Origin: Pseudocitrobacter vendiensis | Lineage (GTDB): Bacteria; Pseudomonadota; Gammaproteobacteria; Enterobacterales; Enterobacteriaceae | Reading direction: 5' to 3' | Assembly: GCF_943590815.1 (NCBI RefSeq) | Contig: NZ_CALSBS010000034.1 | Coordinates: 1 to 42,218, forward strand | DNA length: 42,218 nt | Shown: piece after piece, positions 8,701-16,493 of the stretch | Layout: the number at the start of each line of letters is the position of its first letter | How positions within the stretch are numbered: the first letter of the stretch is position 1 | Made by a program: the position numbers and the translations under genes | The notes under the pieces: generated by a model | What the model was told of the DNA's origin: nothing | Databases searched by the model: none | What the model saw: only the letters and a program-made list of their open reading frames with translations

Positions 8701-11150
8701 GCCGCCGTGTTGTCACCTTCCAGAGTGAAATTACTGTCTTTCAGTTGTGCAACTCCGGCGAATTCAGTCCCCGTCGCATGGGTAAAACCAAACATTTTGT
8801 CGGAAGACGACAGTTGTACTCGCATCAAGCCATCGCCTTTGAGCGCGTTGGTCAGCGTGTAATCTCCGGAAGTGTTCGTCGATGCTAGAATGTCGAGTGT
8901 GCCGGCGCTTGCAATGGTGACTTCACTCGACCCCATACCCGTTACCCCATCCGTCGTATGAGACGCAATGGTCAGGAGACCGCCATTGACCAGCGTTTTA
9001 CCGCTATACGTATTCCCTGCATTGAACACAGTATGGCCTGCATCATGCATCACTTTTCCGTCTTTATCGTCACCTGTAATCAGCATGTCGACCTGGTAAC
9101 CGGCATCGCTGTTATTGGTGTGATTAAAGACAAAAACGCCTTCGCCAAGACCGAACTCCACCTTCGTCGCATTGGTGATAAACCCGGCATCTGCCGCAGC
9201 CTCACCGCGGGCAGCACCAATGTTTAGCGTTCCAACGGCAGGTTCAAAAACACCTAAATAAACTTCACCACCCTCGACATTTAACGTGCCGTTATTCGTC
9301 AGGGTTAACGTCCCCGTGCCAGTCGTCCCTACATTCATATTGAGTGTTTCAAGAAGAGATCCCTGCCCATCCACCCGCACGTTTCCCTTACTTCCCTCAT
9401 TGACGGCTATTTGTGTATCACGCGCCTTAACGATACCGCCGGTGTTAATATTCAGCTCACCCGAGCCAAATAAACCGACATGCAGCAATTGGGCATTATT
9501 TGACGACGTCTGCAAGTTCCAGAGACTATCCGTTGAAATATTGACTACACCCTTACCAGAGGTATTTCCTCCGATAAATCCATAGCCCATTGAATTAAGC
9601 GTGGCACCATTACTGACATTTACGATGCCGCTACCAAAATTACCGACATTGATACCCATAGTATCGAACGATGACGTTGCATCCATCAGGTTCAGTGTGC
9701 CGATACCGCTTGCCTTATCGCCCAAAAAAGTAATATTTTGCGATACGAACTTACCGCCATCGCTAATGTTGAAGTTTCCGACGCCCGCAACGCCAATGGT
9801 GGTGTAGACATTCTTGTTGACCTCCCACATCCCTCCCGTTGTGATGCTGACATTCCCGACGCCGGTCTCACCATAACCGAGTGAGCTTCCGCCATTGCTG
9901 ACCACAAGCCCATCATTACTGATATCCATTTCGCCGTAGCCGTCATAACCGAGATTGGTGCCGAGGTTAGTAATAACCGAGTTTTTATCCTTGACGGTAA
10001 TACTGCCTCTCCCTGTCTGTTGCATCCCGGCAGTGATAATGCCTGAATCGACTTTACCTTCACTCGAGACATTAAGTTCACCTTCACCAGCGTCACCCAC
10101 ATAGATATAGCGGAAAGATTCCCCCGTTCCGAGGAAATTCCAATGTCCCTTATTTGTCACATTGACGACACCGCTGGAAGCGTTCTCAACGCCCAGTAGC
10201 GCAAAATATCCGTTATTTATCAGTCCGCTATTGGAAATATTGATCGTACCTTTACCACGAACACCGTTATATAGTCTGGCGAACGTGATTACAGAGTCGG
10301 GATCCTGCACATTCAGGGTTCCGATACCGGTAGGATTACCACCGATATAAGTATCTCCTGCCGTAACTATGCCACCTTCGCGAATAGTGGTTTCACCCGT
10401 CCCTTGATTGCCAATCTGGAAGTCAACTGATATATTATTTTTTTGTATCTCCCACTCGCCCCCTTTTTCGACAACAACCTGACCATGACTGCCCGCCTGA
10501 TAACCGACAATGGCAACTTGCAAACTATTGACGTAACCTTTATCGGTAATATTTAATGACCCCGTTCCATACCCCCCGATTTGGAACATTTCGGTCGTCA
10601 ATTCCGAGCTTTCTCCCTCAACATTAACCGTCCCTACACCTGTTGCCTGAGAGCCTATCGTTAAATAACCCCCATCAACGTGACCCGCCTTGCTGATATT
10701 AAGCGTACCTTTTCCTGATTGACCGATATTTAAGGGCCAGGCTTTATTTCCAGCATCATACAGTCGCCAGGTGCCACCCAAAACATTTACGGTACCTTCA
10801 GACCCCACATTACCGCCAACGACGCTGGTTGTAATAGTGGTTAAGGAAAGATCACCACCAGTCAAAATATTAAGATCCCCAGCGCCATTCCACCCGATCT
10901 CGTAGTAATCATAAGCACCAGCAGTATCGACAGTCACACTCTGGCCATTATCAACCATCAGCGGCGCAGCTGACGCTGTACCGGCTAGCGCCAGCAATAC
11001 GCTCAGCGCCAGCGTGTTGAACTTTGTTGCCAGACCTGGGGAGTGACGCAAATTAACCGTCGATGTTTTCCCTACCCGGCGGGTTAATTCCGAGCAGACC
11101 TGAAATACACGCAGAGTACTATTCCATATCACGCGATAAACTCTGTTCAT
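5730..11150 (-). CDS. Large type V autotransporter adhesin (YdeK/YdeU-like), intact
   Basis: 1806 residues counted from the ATG at 11150. I chose this start because it begins an extended signal peptide region (MNRVYRVIWNSTLRVFQVCS) and has GGAGCG 8 nt upstream; the frame is open to 11228. The hydrophobic core LALSVLLALAG ends at TASA near residue 61, the likely signal peptidase I site. The passenger (to about residue 1480) is built from many short G-x-G-x-LNI-x3-G units, giving a pertactin-like beta-helix. A proline-rich linker (TPPDTPDPIDNPPVV) leads to the beta-barrel domain, which starts near SYISNIAAANTLF and ends in GVKYSW with the terminal aromatic residue required by BamA. I see no protease or other catalytic motif, so adhesion or aggregation is the likely role. 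K-12 carries a broken version (ydeU/ydeK) at the same place beside hipBA. It is monocistronic. Confidence 0.93.
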   Translation of the reverse strand: MNRVYRVIWNSTLRVFQVCSELTRRVGKTSTVNLRHSPGLATKFNTLALSVLLALAGTASAAPLMVDNGQSVTVDTAGAYDYYEIGWNGAGDLNILTGGDLSLTTITTSVVGGNVGSEGTVNVLGGTWRLYDAGNKAWPLNIGQSGKGTLNISKAGHVDGGYLTIGSQATGVGTVNVEGESSELTTEMFQIGGYGTGSLNITDKGYVNSLQVAIVGYQAGSHGQVVVEKGGEWEIQKNNISVDFQIGNQGTGETTIREGGIVTAGDTYIGGNPTGIGTLNVQDPDSVITFARLYNGVRGKGTINISNSGLINNGYFALLGVENASSGVVNVTNKGHWNFLGTGESFRYIYVGDAGEGELNVSSEGKVDSGIITAGMQQTGRGSITVKDKNSVITNLGTNLGYDGYGEMDISNDGLVVSNGGSSLGYGETGVGNVSITTGGMWEVNKNVYTTIGVAGVGNFNISDGGKFVSQNITFLGDKASGIGTLNLMDATSSFDTMGINVGNFGSGIVNVSNGATLNSMGYGFIGGNTSGKGVVNISTDSLWNLQTSSNNAQLLHVGLFGSGELNINTGGIVKARDTQIAVNEGSKGNVRVDGQGSLLETLNMNVGTTGTGTLTLTNNGTLNVEGGEVYLGVFEPAVGTLNIGAARGEAAADAGFITNATKVEFGLGEGVFVFNHTNNSDAGYQVDMLITGDDKDGKVMHDAGHTVFNAGNTYSGKTLVNGGLLTIASHTTDGVTGMGSSEVTIASAGTLDILASTNTSGDYTLTNALKGDGLMRVQLSSSDKMFGFTHATGTEFAGVAQLKDSNFTLEGDNTAALTHAMLQSDSENTTSVKAGEQSVGGLAMNGGTLIFDTDIPAATLAEGYISVDTLVVGAGDYTWKARNYQVNGTGDVLIDVPEPWNDPMANNPLTTLNLLEQDDSHVGVQLVRAQAVIGSGGSLTLRDLQGDEVAADKTLHIAQNGTVVADGEYGFRLTTAPGDGLYVNYGLKALNIYGGQTLTLAEHGGAYGSTADMSAKIGGEGDLAINTVRQVSLSNGQNDYQGATFVQMGTLRTDADGALGKTRELNISNAAIVDLNGSSQTVGTFTGQMGSTVLFKDGSLTVNNGGMSQGELTGGGNLNVTGGTLAIEGLNARYNALTSISPNAEVSLDNAQGLGSGNIANDGLLTLKSVIGELRNSFSGKGVVSATAGTDVELDGDNSRFTGQFNIDADSALSVNEQKNLGDASVINNGLLTIATERGWAMTHSITGSGDVTKLGTGILTLNNDSAAYQGTTDIVGGEIAFGSGSIIDMASQHINIHNSGVMSGNVSTARDVNVMPGGTLRVAKTTIGGNLENGGTVQMNSEGGKPGNVLTVNGNYTGNNGLMTFNTTLGGDNSPTDKMSVKGDTQGNTRVRVDNIGGVGAQTVNGIELVEVGGNSAGNFALTTGTVEAGAYVYTLAKGKGNDAKNWYLTSKWDGVTPPDTPDPIDNPPVVDPEGPSVVRPEAGSYISNIAAANTLFSHRLHDRLGEPQYTESLRVQDSATSMWMRHVGGHERSSAGDGQLKTQANRYVLQLGGDLAQWSSNAQDRWHLGIMAGYANQHSNTQSNRVGYKSDGRISGYSAGLYATWYQNAADKTGAYVDSWALYNWFDNSVSSDNRSDDDYHSRGVTASIEGGYTFEAGTFSGSEGTLNTWYIQPQAQITWMGVKDSDHTRKDGTRIETEGDGNVQTRLGVKTYLNSHHQRDNGKQREFQPYIEANWIYNSKVYAVKMDGQTVSRDGARNLGEVRTGVEAKMNNNLSLWGNVGVQLSDKGYSDTQGMLGVKYSW

Positions 11151-11457
11151 ATAAACGCTCCATATATAAACAACACTGCCACGAAAGAGATGAATAGTAA
11201 AAAGTAAAGAGCTTTTAGGCTTATACATTGTCTGTTTTGAGTGTCATCTGGGAGCAAAAAACTGTCAACTCACCCAAAAAAAGTATTATAAAAGGACAAG
11301 AATTTGAAATGGCGTAAATCTTATATAAGCATTTAGAGCGTGACAATTAAATCAACGGTGAGATAAGAATATTACAATAAGAGGTTAGATTAATGCAGAT
11401 AAAAAAATACATGAAGACAGCACAAAAAGCTAAAAAAAAAGACCGCGGTGCGGTCCA
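11151..11457. other. Upstream region of the autotransporter
   Basis: About 300 nt, AT-rich, between the autotransporter start and the bluR stop. It must hold the autotransporter promoter on the minus strand. A TATAAT is visible in minus-strand sense around 11286-11293, without a convincing -35 partner. A-rich tracts suggest H-NS silencing. Its right end contains the bluR terminator. Confidence 0.35.
11432..11455 (-). terminator. bluR terminator
   Basis: GACCGC (11441-11446) and GCGGTC (11450-11455) form the stem. Nine T follow on the minus strand (A run at 11432-11440). It begins 3 nt after the bluR stop. Confidence 0.88.
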
Positions 11458-12189
11458 TCAAGGCTGGTGGAATGTTATGGCGTAACCTTGCTCATTCCAG
11501 TGTTGTAACAGTTCTTGCTGACGTCTGGTGGGGGTAAGGCCCGTCCAGACAAATAACGTTTGGCCAGGAAAGAGTTCGGGACGCGGAGATTCGAGCGGTT
11601 CTGCCAGTACAGAAACATGCCACCCAGACTGAGACAGACGCCAGGCCTCAAGCCAAAGCCGAACGCGATCGTCAATCTCCCATCCAATAAGCAACGCTTC
11701 TTTTCCGGACTTACGTCGGCGTTCAGTCAAGGTTGCCGCAACATATTCGATGAGAACCCCGTCAAACATACTGCACATAATACGCGCTGTATTATGATCG
11801 AGGCTGAGCCGCTGACGTACGGGTCCGTAAACATGATCAATTAATGCATCAACCGGATGCTCGCGTCCCGCAGCGACAATTTTTGCGCGAAGTTTCGATG
11901 GGCTGGCATAGCGCAATACGGACATCATCTCTTCTTGCAGATAGGTCCAGTCGTCATGCGTCATGGTCCGGCTCTCTTCGAGAAGTGCTTTCACCTTCCC
12001 AACCGGAACGCCGCTTTTAATCCAGCGCTTGATTTCCTCAACTCGCTGAATATCTTCTTCGTCGAACTGGCGATGCCCCCCTTCACTGCGCTGTGGTTTA
12101 AGTAATCCATAGCGCCGCTGCCACGCACGCAGCGTTACCGGGTTTATTCCGCATCTTTCGGCCACGTCGCCGATACTGTAAAAAGCCAT
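11458..12189 (-). CDS. bluR: BluR (YcgE), MerR-like repressor released by blue light
   Basis: 243 residues from the ATG at 12187-12189, the same length as K-12 BluR; the frame extends 7 codons further without a better site. The N-terminal MerR winged helix reads [20 protein letters not shown] followed by [20 protein letters not shown]. The C-terminal half is the cobalamin-binding-like domain that in BluR no longer binds B12 but docks BluF. In E. coli BluR represses the divergent ycgZ operon until photoactivated BluF at low temperature binds it. It lies downstream of bluF on the same strand, 236 nt apart, and a TTGTACA half-site at 12258-12264 in that gap suggests a separate, autoregulated promoter. 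Confidence 0.96.
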   Translation of the reverse strand: MAFYSIGDVAERCGINPVTLRAWQRRYGLLKPQRSEGGHRQFDEEDIQRVEEIKRWIKSGVPVGKVKALLEESRTMTHDDWTYLQEEMMSVLRYASPSKLRAKIVAAGREHPVDALIDHVYGPVRQRLSLDHNTARIMCSMFDGVLIEYVAATLTERRRKSGKEALLIGWEIDDRVRLWLEAWRLSQSGWHVSVLAEPLESPRPELFPGQTLFVWTGLTPTRRQQELLQHWNEQGYAITFHQP

Positions 12190-12367
12190 AATGCCTCGCA
12201 ACTCAACCATTACATCCCTGGGTAATGTTCTGCACTGTCTGTATAACTTAGTGTTTATTGTACAGCCTTTTGGGGCACAATGAGTATTAAAGTCGTTAAC
12301 TTTTATTAAACAAGCTGTAAAAGATGAGGAATATCAAAGAACGTGGATGGGGATTTAGGATAAATCA

Positions 12368-12396
12368 TCCTCTTACGACATGCTGTCGCAAGAGGA
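12368..12396 (-). terminator. Stem-loop downstream of bluF
   Basis: TCCTCTT (12368-12374) pairs with AAGAGGA (12390-12396), and inside it CGACA pairs with TGTCG around a TGC loop, with one mismatch. On the minus strand the following sequence has only a short T run, so termination may be weak. It begins about 30 nt after the bluF stop. Confidence 0.5.
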
Positions 12397-12425
12397 ATAG
12401 GTACAAGCGGAAGAGTTGTACAACT

Positions 12426-13646
12426 TTACAATAACCCTTTCTTTTCCGGCCACGCAATGGATGGCGCGCCTTCAAGATAAGGCTGGGCGAATAAATCGCC
12501 CTGAAAATGGGAAATGCCTGCAGATTCAAGCCACATCCACTCCTCCGCTTTTTCAATTCCCAAAGCAGACACGACAATTTCCAGCGAGCGGCAACAGCGA
12601 ATAATGGCCTGTACAATCGCCTGACGTGGACCACTTTTGTGCACGTCGCGAATCAGTTCTGCATTAATCTTGATTCGGTCGGGCTGAAACTGTGCCAGCA
12701 GTTGCAGCCCTGCAAATCCGGCTCCAAAGTTGTCAATGGCCACGCTAATTCCTGCAGACTTCAGTGCGCGTACTGCTGCGGTGAACTCCTCAATGCTTGA
12801 AACAACCTGGTGCTCAGTAAATTCAACGACAATTTGCTCGGGTACCAGACCGTTAATTTTTATCTCATGAAGTAAAAAATCCACCGCGTTAGGGATTTTT
12901 ACCAACGTCATTGGCAACAGGTTAACGCAGAGGATTTGACCACGCAGATCGCGCGCCTTTACCATCTCAAACGCCACTTTCTTACTGTTAAGATCCACTT
13001 CATAAATTTCATCGCCGGTTAAACTATCAAAATAGGCATTCGAAATCTCACCCTCTTGGGTGTAAATGAGCGCCTCAAGAGCGATAATCTCTTGCGCCAG
13101 TGGGTCAATGATAGGTTGCAGGGCTAAGGTATATTCAGTAGCAGAAGAGGCTATGAAAGGGCCGAGTTCGTCGCTGATTTTGGTAGGCAGAAATTCCCAG
13201 CTCTCGGCTGGCGGAATCTCATAATAGTTACCCTTCTCTGTCGACTCGACAAAGGTGCGAAAAAACTGCAAGGCACGATCGTTATAGGTGAGCTGATAGG
13301 GAGACGTACCTTTATCCAGCACGGTTTGCAGCACCTCCTCCCTGGCATATTCACGTAGATCGAAAAGCTCCATACCAACCTTGCCAAATCGGCGAGTTGG
13401 GCCGTGATCACATAAAAGTTCTACAAGATTGTAGTGGCGCTGATCTTGTAAAATTTGGTGATAGATAGCTTTAACCTGCTCCTCAGGGCCTTCAAGCAAT
13501 TGAAAAAAATGGGTCCCGTTAAAAAGCAGTATTCCGGTGACGTTTGCCTCAGCATTCCTAAGGTTAGCGGCCGCTACCATTCCCTCAAGGGCCTTGACGG
13601 GAACGTCGTGACATAAATGGCTGCGATAAATGATCGTGGTAAGCAT
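12426..13646 (-). CDS. bluF: BluF (YcgF), BLUF-domain photoreceptor with degenerate EAL domain
   Basis: 406 residues. The FAD-binding BLUF domain occupies residues 1-95, with the light-switching Tyr7 (TTIIYRSH) and Gln49 (FFQLLEG). The C-terminal EAL-like domain starts near residue 170. Its signature has become EALIYT, and the catalytic metal residues are replaced (for example IDNFGAGF in place of the DDFGTGY motif), so it should not hydrolyse c-di-GMP. In E. coli light makes this domain bind and remove BluR from DNA. It is divergent from the ycgZ operon and upstream of bluR, the K-12 arrangement. The start has no strong alternative. Confidence 0.96.
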   Translation of the reverse strand: MLTTIIYRSHLCHDVPVKALEGMVAAANLRNAEANVTGILLFNGTHFFQLLEGPEEQVKAIYHQILQDQRHYNLVELLCDHGPTRRFGKVGMELFDLREYAREEVLQTVLDKGTSPYQLTYNDRALQFFRTFVESTEKGNYYEIPPAESWEFLPTKISDELGPFIASSATEYTLALQPIIDPLAQEIIALEALIYTQEGEISNAYFDSLTGDEIYEVDLNSKKVAFEMVKARDLRGQILCVNLLPMTLVKIPNAVDFLLHEIKINGLVPEQIVVEFTEHQVVSSIEEFTAAVRALKSAGISVAIDNFGAGFAGLQLLAQFQPDRIKINAELIRDVHKSGPRQAIVQAIIRCCRSLEIVVSALGIEKAEEWMWLESAGISHFQGDLFAQPYLEGAPSIAWPEKKGLL

Positions 13647-13962
13647 AGCGGTTCCGACTACAAAATTTTCTCAACATTAGCAGATAAATGGTCAAATAGC
13701 TTTCAATTAATACATTGATTTAACATTGCTACCAATAAAATCCAACACATTTTCTCCCTCTTGACACGCCACCGACACCCCTCCGTTTTTGTACAACTAA
13801 CTGCCACATTGATACAGCTGTATAACTTGTAACTTATTGATCTATAATAATTAGCACAAATTGCTAAAAAATAAACAATCACTTGTACAGTATTTATGTA
13901 CAATTTTTATGAGTTTGTTAACACAAAGCGATACACGATAACGTCTTTAACAGGAGAGACAC
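13647..13962. promoter_or_regulatory. bluF/ycgZ divergent control region with putative BluR sites
   Basis: 316 nt between the two divergent starts. TTGTACA-N7-TGTACAA at 13883-13903 is a perfect inverted repeat 60 nt before ycgZ. A further TTGTACAA lies at 13789-13796, and ATACAGCTGTAT (13812-13823) is a 12-nt palindrome. A TATAAT at 13843-13848 is a good -10 for ycgZ. CTGTATAACTT (13818-13828) recurs exactly upstream of bluR (12239-12249). MerR-type proteins of this group bind TTGTAC-containing repeats, so these are the best candidates for BluR (or MlrA) operators. Confidence 0.65.
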
Positions 13963-14214
13963 ATGCAGCAGAACCGCCAGTACACAATGGATTCAGCCAG
14001 TGCCATTTCCAGCTACTTCAACAAGGCGGCCCTGCCTACTCAACAGGAAACACTTGGGCAAATTGTGGTCGAGATTCTCAGCGCTGGCAAAAACCTTAAC
14101 CGCAAGTCGCTGTGTACAAAATTATTGGGCCGCCTTGAGCAAGCCTCAGGCACGGAAGAAGAGAAGCACTACAACGCGCTGATTGGTTTACTTTTTGAAA
14201 ACCGAAATTCATAA
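13963..14214 (+). CDS. ycgZ: YcgZ, small connector protein of the BluR regulon
   Basis: 83 residues, recognisably K-12 YcgZ (shared TQQETLG, NL-RKSLC, KHYNALIGLLFE). With YmgA and AriR it acts through the Rcs phosphorelay in E. coli, raising capsule and reducing curli, when BluR repression is lifted. It has no transmembrane segment and is predicted alpha-helical. AGGAG lies 8 nt before the ATG. It is first in a four-gene plus-strand operon: 104 nt to ymgA, then ariR and a LuxR-type gene. Confidence 0.93.
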   Translation: MQQNRQYTMDSASAISSYFNKAALPTQQETLGQIVVEILSAGKNLNRKSLCTKLLGRLEQASGTEEEKHYNALIGLLFENRNS

Positions 14215-14318
14215 GGGAGAATTTTACTCAGCGTGGCGATGGCGATAAAGATGCTCCACCACCTGAGAAAACTTACTGCTGTAAGCCCTGTGGTTTAACA
14301 GCATAAGAGATAGCAGTT

Positions 14319-14609
14319 ATGAATAGTAGTAATAAGAAGCTGAAAGACACCTTAATTGGTGAGGCGACTCTACAGCTCATTAAAAACAAAAAACCGGTTA
14401 ATTCCCAGACTTTGTTAAATGAACTGAATGATATGCAAAACCAGGAAATTGATTCAGAGCGTCTCTCGGCATTGCATGTGGTAATAAAAGAAATACACCA
14501 ATTTACAGCATCGAAAGAAGCGCACCGCGCTGGCCAAAAAGGCGTTAAACACCGCAAAGACGGTAGAAAGGATCTTTCGATAAATGAAACGAACAAAAAT
14601 ATTCATTGA
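14319..14609 (+). CDS. ymgA: YmgA-like connector protein
   Basis: 96 residues of the YcgZ/YmgA/AriR family. It keeps the family pattern I-GEATLQLI ... NSQTLLNEL ... but is weakly conserved against K-12 YmgA, mainly in the first 60 residues. The C-terminal 35 residues are basic (KEAHRAGQKGVKHRKDGRK) and probably unstructured. Its position between ycgZ and ariR supports the assignment. In E. coli these proteins feed the Rcs pathway controlling biofilm matrix. AAGAG precedes the start at a loose spacing. Confidence 0.8.
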   Translation: MNSSNKKLKDTLIGEATLQLIKNKKPVNSQTLLNELNDMQNQEIDSERLSALHVVIKEIHQFTASKEAHRAGQKGVKHRKDGRKDLSINETNKNIH

Positions 14610-14657
14610 TACATTTTCAATGAAAGATACTCACACAATCAACAGATGAGAACCGTT

Positions 14658-14924
14658 ATGTTACAGCAATATGATTTCTACCAGTCAATTCAGAATAAAG
14701 CATTATCCGAACACTTTCTCAAGGCCGGTGATATGTTAGCTGATGAAGCAGAAATCCTCGGGGGCGCGGTTCGCCATCTGATGGCTGCTGGGGAAACCAT
14801 CAACAACAAAAACATTATCACTGCGCTGATTGAGTCTCTCGAATGCACTGACAGCGTAGTTTCAGCCGACGTCATCCGTAAGGCACTGGAAATTGTGGTG
14901 GATCATACGCTCGATGATATCTGA
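14658..14924 (+). CDS. ariR: AriR (YmgB)-like biofilm and acid-resistance connector
   Basis: 88 residues from the ATG at 14658, which aligns with the K-12 start; an in-frame ATG four codons upstream is possible. Shared blocks are ALS-HFLKAGDML, NNKNIITALI-SLE and ADVIRKALEIV-TLDDI. E. coli AriR is a small helical dimer that influences biofilm formation and acid resistance and acts through Rcs. It is third in the blue-light operon, 48 nt after ymgA and 53 nt before a LuxR-type gene that takes the place of K-12 ymgC. Confidence 0.92.
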   Translation: MLQQYDFYQSIQNKALSEHFLKAGDMLADEAEILGGAVRHLMAAGETINNKNIITALIESLECTDSVVSADVIRKALEIVVDHTLDDI

Positions 14925-14977
14925 ATCATTAGCTGATGATGTGCTTTATTTAAACAATTTTAGAATGTGGAGTCATT

Positions 14978-15535
14978 ATGAACGGAGAAGCGTGTCCTGT
15001 TAAACTGGAATTGGTCGATCTCTGGCTGGATGACAATTTCCTCGAATATGGTTTGTGTGAAGTACTTAAAGATGTCAGATTAGATCGCCAAAACATTCGC
15101 TATGTGATCTTCTCTGCAAGTCAATATGCAAACGTTAAAAAGCATAATTACGATCTGCGCAACCATCGTTTTATTTTACTCAGCGATGGACAGCGATATA
15201 ATTTCCTCGATTCCTTTACTGTGAACCATATTTCATCAAAGGCATCGGTTGAAGAGATTGTAAAATTCCTGACGAGCTTGCGTAAAAATAATGAAGACCA
15301 TTGCCAGATTGAGCAAAAAGTTAAGCTCTCTGCACGAGAAACCACCTTGCTCGATCAGATGTCTGACGGTAAGAAGATTATCGAAATGGCAGAAAATCTA
15401 AACGTCCATATTAAAACGGTTTATCAGATGCGCACCAATCTGATTAAAAAATTAGGGTGTTCTGGAAACATCGATTTTATGCAAACCTTGCGCACAGATG
15501 TGTTCAAAAGCTGGCTGACGGATCAGCGCGTGTAA
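14978..15535 (+). CDS. LuxR/GerE-type transcriptional regulator in the blue-light operon
   Basis: 185 residues. The C-terminal HTH (about 115-175) reads LSARETTLLDQMSDGK, then IIEMAENLNVHIKTVYQMR and LIKKLGC, a clear LuxR/FixJ DNA-binding domain. The N-terminal 100 residues look like a worn-down receiver fold (VDLWLDDN, IRYVIFSAS, RFILLSDG), but I cannot point to a phosphorylatable aspartate with its acidic partners. That resembles the auxiliary regulators RcsA, BglJ and MatA, which form heterodimers with RcsB. Being last in an operon of Rcs-acting connectors, it is a reasonable candidate RcsB partner, but this is inference. GGAG lies 7 nt before the ATG. K-12 has the unrelated 82-residue ymgC here. 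Confidence 0.85.
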   Translation: MNGEACPVKLELVDLWLDDNFLEYGLCEVLKDVRLDRQNIRYVIFSASQYANVKKHNYDLRNHRFILLSDGQRYNFLDSFTVNHISSKASVEEIVKFLTSLRKNNEDHCQIEQKVKLSARETTLLDQMSDGKKIIEMAENLNVHIKTVYQMRTNLIKKLGCSGNIDFMQTLRTDVFKSWLTDQRV

Positions 15536-15572
15536 GGATACTGCTATGCACCTTTTCAGCACCGGGTAGAGG

Positions 15573-15615
15573 ATTGACATTATCGTCCCGCCCGGTAAGC
15601 TGTATGCATAAACAG
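15573..15615 (+). promoter_or_regulatory. cho promoter with LexA (SOS) box
   Basis: TTGACA (15573-15578) and TAAGCT (15597-15602), 18 nt apart, fit a sigma-70 promoter. CTGT-N8-ACAG at 15600-15615 is a perfect LexA core overlapping the -10 and start site, so LexA would block transcription. It lies 15 nt ahead of the cho start. Confidence 0.88.
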
Positions 15616-15629
15616 TATCTGGAGTCATT

Positions 15630-16493
15630 ATGGTCAACCGCAGGGTTCCAATTCGGCCCGAGCTCCCCCAGGGCCCCCTCTACACCTACCCCGAGCATCT
15701 ACGCTTTTGCCTGGAAACATTGCCAAAATTGCCAGGTGTTTACATCTTTCACGGCGACAGCGAAACGCTTCCACTTTACATCGGTAAAAGTGTCAATATT
15801 CGTAGCCGGGTTATGTCACACTTCCGCACCCAGCAGGAAGCCGCCCTGCTTCAGCAGACCCGGCGCATTAGCTGGCAGCCCACGGCGGGTGAACTTGGCG
15901 CGCTATTGCTCGAAGCACGTCTGATTAAAGAACAACAACCGCTGTTCAATAAACGATTGCGTCGCAACAAGCAACTATGTTCCTTGCGCCTGCAGGCAAA
16001 CACACCTCAGGTTGTTTATGCCCGCGAAGTCGATTTTTCCCACACGCCGGGCCTTTTCGGCCTTTTTGCCAATCGTCGCGCCGCCCTTGAGGCATTGAAG
16101 TCTGTCGCCGATACGGAGCGTCTGTGCTACGGCGTTATGGGGCTGGAGCCGTTAAGTCGTGGGCGTGCCTGTTTTCGTTCGATGTTGGGGCGTTGCGCCG
16201 GGGCCTGCTGTGGCCGCGAAAGCGTCGATGCTCACAATGACAGGCTACGAAATGCGTTAGCGCATTTGCAACTGATATGTTGGCCATGGAAAGGCGCCGT
16301 GGCGCTGGAAGAGAAAAGCGATACCCTCACCCACTACCATATTGTGAATAACTGGCTATGGCTCGGCGCGGTAGAATCCCTCGCGGATGCGGAAAAACTA
16401 ACACGCATCGCAACAGGGTTTGATCAGGATGGCTATAAAATACTCTGTCGCCCAATGCTGAGCGGCGAATACGTTATTCATACGCTCGAATAA
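15630..16493 (+). CDS. cho: Cho, UvrC-like excinuclease subunit
   Basis: 287 residues, the usual Cho length (K-12 295). It makes the 3' incision in UvrAB-dependent excision repair, slightly further from the lesion than UvrC, helping with bulky adducts. The GIY-YIG nuclease domain begins at LPGVYIFHG with LYIGKSVNIRSRVMSH and the GELGALLLEARLIKEQQPLFN motif holding the metal-binding glutamate. A cysteine-rich segment (CFRSMLGRCAGACCG) follows, as in UvrC. It lacks the C-terminal EndoV-like and HhH domains, as expected. SOS induction is indicated by the upstream LexA box. Its stop abuts the stop of the convergent dosC with no gap. Confidence 0.96.
   Translation: MVNRRVPIRPELPQGPLYTYPEHLRFCLETLPKLPGVYIFHGDSETLPLYIGKSVNIRSRVMSHFRTQQEAALLQQTRRISWQPTAGELGALLLEARLIKEQQPLFNKRLRRNKQLCSLRLQANTPQVVYAREVDFSHTPGLFGLFANRRAALEALKSVADTERLCYGVMGLEPLSRGRACFRSMLGRCAGACCGRESVDAHNDRLRNALAHLQLICWPWKGAVALEEKSDTLTHYHIVNNWLWLGAVESLADAEKLTRIATGFDQDGYKILCRPMLSGEYVIHTLE

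Noticed and set aside
9290..10900. Periodic repeats that might be a CRISPR array or tandem DNA repeat
   Set aside because: The periodicity is at protein level (G-x-G-x-LNI units of the beta-helix); there are no identical direct repeats with unique spacers.
11150..11228. Longer autotransporter start at 11228
   Set aside because: The additional 26 residues precede a complete extended signal peptide that starts at MNRVYRVIW with its own ribosome-binding site.
12426..13646. BluF as an active c-di-GMP phosphodiesterase
   Set aside because: The EAL signature and metal-binding residues are replaced, as in E. coli BluF, which acts by protein binding.
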